Origin: Actinomycetes bacterium
Lineage (GTDB): Bacteria; Actinomycetota; Thermoleophilia; Gaiellales; Gaiellaceae
Direction of reading: 5' to 3'
Length of the DNA: 6,143 nucleotides
Assembly (NCBI GenBank): GCA_025350775.1
Contig: JANXXF010000267.1
Coordinates: 1-6,143 of the forward strand
In this document: piece after piece, positions 1 to 6,143 of the stretch
Layout: every line of letters starts with the position of its first letter
Numbering within the stretch: position 1 is the first letter of the stretch
Program-made: the position numbers and the translations under genes
The notes under the pieces: model-generated
The model's database searches: none
Told to the model about the DNA's origin: nothing
The model's input: the letters and a program-made list of their open reading frames with translations, nothing else

Positions 1-1361
1 GGCGAGGATCGCGCGCGCCTGCTCGAGCCCAATCGCTGCGCGGCCGAGCGCCTCCTCGTAGAGCCGGCGGACACCGCGGAAGCGCGTGAGGATGATCGCC
101 CGCTCGGCGTCTAGCACGTCCGACTCCACCACCTCGCCTACCGACCGCCGCTCGACGATCCGCTCGAGCAGAGCGGTGGCGGCCACGTCACGGTCGCCCG
201 TCAGCCGGGCCAGCGCATCGATGTCGGCGGTCGCGATCGTGTCGGTGCCGAGCACGCACTCGCTGCCGACCGCGAGCTGGATCTGGCCGTCCTGAAGGTC
301 GGCGTCGAACTCGGTCCCCGCCGCCCCGGGCGCGTCGCAGAGGCTCTGGTCGCGGGCCCACAGGGCGACGCACGCGGCGGTCGGCTTGTCCGGGTCGTTG
401 CCGGCCGCGGTGAAGGTGCCCCAGCCCCAGCTCCACACCGTCGAGATCGGCAGCTCCGCCGCCACCTGGCGCGCGGACAGCGTCTCGAGCTTGACCAGGT
501 CGAACCAGGCGCTCGCGGGCTGCAGGCCCTCGCGGCCGCCGTAGCCCTGCTCGCTCATGAAGCCGAGCATCAGGCCGACGCGCCCGGGAGGGATGCCGAT
601 CTCGGTCAGGTCGGTGATTGCGCTGCGAAAAGCCATCCGGATCGTCCGCCCGGCCTTGAGCGGCCCGAGCCCCGACAGCGTGCGCGCATTGAGATAGACC
701 TCGCGCACGAGATCCGCGACGCCGGCGACCTGCTGCCACCAGGCGGCCGCCTCGCCACCCGTGTAGATGGTGCCCGGGATCAGCAGGAAGGGCCGCGCGC
801 CGCGCGCCTGGAGGCTCTTCACCAGCCCGAACACGTTGGCGCGGTACTGCGCGTTGTTCACCGTCCACGGTGTCGTCGTCGACGGCCCGTTGAGCTCGTT
901 GATCGCGATCAGCGGCGTCGCGCAACCGGACGCGGCAACAGCCTTGTTGAATAGCCGCTCGGCTGCCGGCTCGATCGTGGTCGGGTCGGCAGGGTTCGCG
1001 GTCGTGCCGACGTAGCTGCCGAGCTTCATCTCCCAGTAGATCGTCCGGGCGCCCCCGGCCCGCAGGGCCGGTGAGACGACGGTGCCCGACGTTGCCGCGA
1101 TCACGCCCGGGCGGGCGAAGACCGACTGACGAAAGGCGACGCTGCCCTCGGCATAGTCGATCCAGAGCGGCTGCGAGTCCGGCAGCCCACACTGAGCTGC
1201 GCGGGCCACCCCGAGCATGGTGCCACCGGCTGCAACGGCACGGCCGCTCGCAGCCATCGCGGCCGAGGCAGGAGCCGACGCCACTCCGGCTCCCAGGGCC
1301 GCGATCAGCAAGGCCACGAGAGCGGTGGTCGCGACGACGGCTGTGGCCGCGGTGACGCGAA

Positions 1362-1399
1362 AGGCCCGGAGCCGGCTCGACAGCGCCAGCTCCGGACCC
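1362..1399 (-). terminator. 15-bp hairpin just after the rpoC stop; possible terminator or attenuator
   Basis: On the minus strand, GGGTCCGGAGCTGGC pairs with GCCGGCTCCGGGCCT over 15 bp, three of them G-U, around the 8-base loop GCTGTCGA. It begins nine bases after the rpoC stop codon. The 3' side is followed by only two or three T residues and then CGCG, so the run needed for classic intrinsic termination is weak. It also lies inside the predicted leader of the next gene if that gene starts at ATG 1446. In GC-rich DNA such stems can arise by chance or from coding sequence. It could be a partial terminator that lowers read-through from rpoBC, or an RNA end-protecting stem. Confidence 0.3.
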
Positions 1400-1408
1400 G
1401 TTCGGCGA

Positions 1409-5956
<4,548 letters not shown>

Positions 5957-5960
5957 GGTT

Positions 5961-5968
5961 CTCTTCCC
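5961..5968 (-). promoter_or_regulatory. Ribosome binding site for rpoC (supports TTG start)
   Basis: The minus strand reads GGGAAGAG followed by AACC and then TTG. The purine run sits four bases from the start codon, or eight counting from its GGGA part. It is the only Shine-Dalgarno-like sequence in the 38-base rpoB-rpoC gap. No promoter or terminator is visible in that gap, which agrees with a single rpoBC transcript and translation of rpoC by its own ribosome entry. Confidence 0.65.
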
Positions 5969-5994
5969 GTCTCTCAGAAGGTCAGCGGGCTGCG

Positions 5995-6143
5995 CTACGC
6001 GTCGAGGTCGATGTCGCCGTCGACGAGCGCCACGTCGTCGTCGTCTTCGCCGTCACCCGGGTCGCCAGTTCCGGCCAGCAATGCACCCTCGTCGATGATC
6101 TCGCCCTCGATGATCGGCTCCTCGCCCTCATTGAGGCCAAGCC
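5995..6143 (-). CDS. rpoB: DNA-directed RNA polymerase subunit beta, C-terminal end (5' part outside window)
   Basis: Only the last 48 codons and the TAG stop are present; the gene enters from the right edge. The first residues read LGLN, which matches the end of the conserved RpoB C-terminus (LGIN or LGLD followed by a few acidic residues in most bacteria). The position immediately upstream of rpoC on the same strand supports the call. The sequence continues well past the usual end with a tail of about 44 residues that contains 18 Asp or Glu and no Lys or Arg, including a run of four Asp. This frame is too short and too edge-bound for homology alone to be firm, so the identification rests on the short motif plus the universal rpoB-rpoC order. 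Confidence 0.9.
   Translation of the reverse strand, partial: LGLNEGEEPIIEGEIIDEGALLAGTGDPGDGEDDDDVALVDGDIDLDA

Noticed and set aside
188..1192. Long minus-strand open frame of 334 codons rich in Arg, Ala and Gly
   Set aside because: It is a shifted-frame shadow of the secreted barrel gene. Its product is low-complexity and Arg-rich with no fold-like pattern, whereas the neighbouring frame has a signal peptide, ordered hydrophobic strands and G/C-rich third positions.
6012..6051. Repetitive gtcgtcgtcgtc tract that looks like a microsatellite
   Set aside because: It encodes the Asp-rich tail of RpoB in frame and is simply repeated GAC codons on the minus strand.

Overview
The window is a high-GC, GC-ending-codon stretch of bacterial chromosome with all three genes on the minus strand. 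In transcription order these are the 3' end of rpoB (5995-6143), a complete rpoC (1409-5956), and the 5' part of a gene for a secreted protein (1446 down to the window edge at 1). The RpoC sequence reads like an Actinomycetota protein: the N-terminus, the bridge helix and the trigger loop without an insertion all resemble that group. The RpoC insertion and the style of the secreted protein suggest a deep-branching class such as Thermoleophilia. That placement is inference from memory and has not been tested by a search.

Layout: positions 5995-6143 hold the last 48 codons of rpoB, which end in a very acidic tail. A 38-base gap (5957-5994) contains the ribosome binding site for rpoC, which starts at TTG. 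rpoC fills 1409-5956 and encodes a 1515-residue beta' subunit. All core RNA polymerase motifs are present, but there is about 180-200 extra residues in the N-terminal clamp region and an acidic C-terminal tail. The downstream gene overlaps the end of rpoC if its most plausible ATG starts are used. It encodes a signal peptide, a probable (beta/alpha)8-barrel resembling glycoside hydrolases, and the beginning of a helical C-terminal domain, and it has no stop codon inside the window. A 15-bp hairpin lies just after the rpoC stop.

rpoB and rpoC encode the two large subunits of RNA polymerase, which together form the active-site cleft, and are almost certainly co-transcribed. The secreted protein has no evident functional link to transcription; its position may simply reflect a lineage-specific gene order. 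There are no RNA genes, mobile elements, CRISPR arrays or gene-free stretches over 300 bases. I see no clearly new multi-gene system. The points most worth a second look are the RpoC insertion and the secreted barrel protein with its added helical domain.
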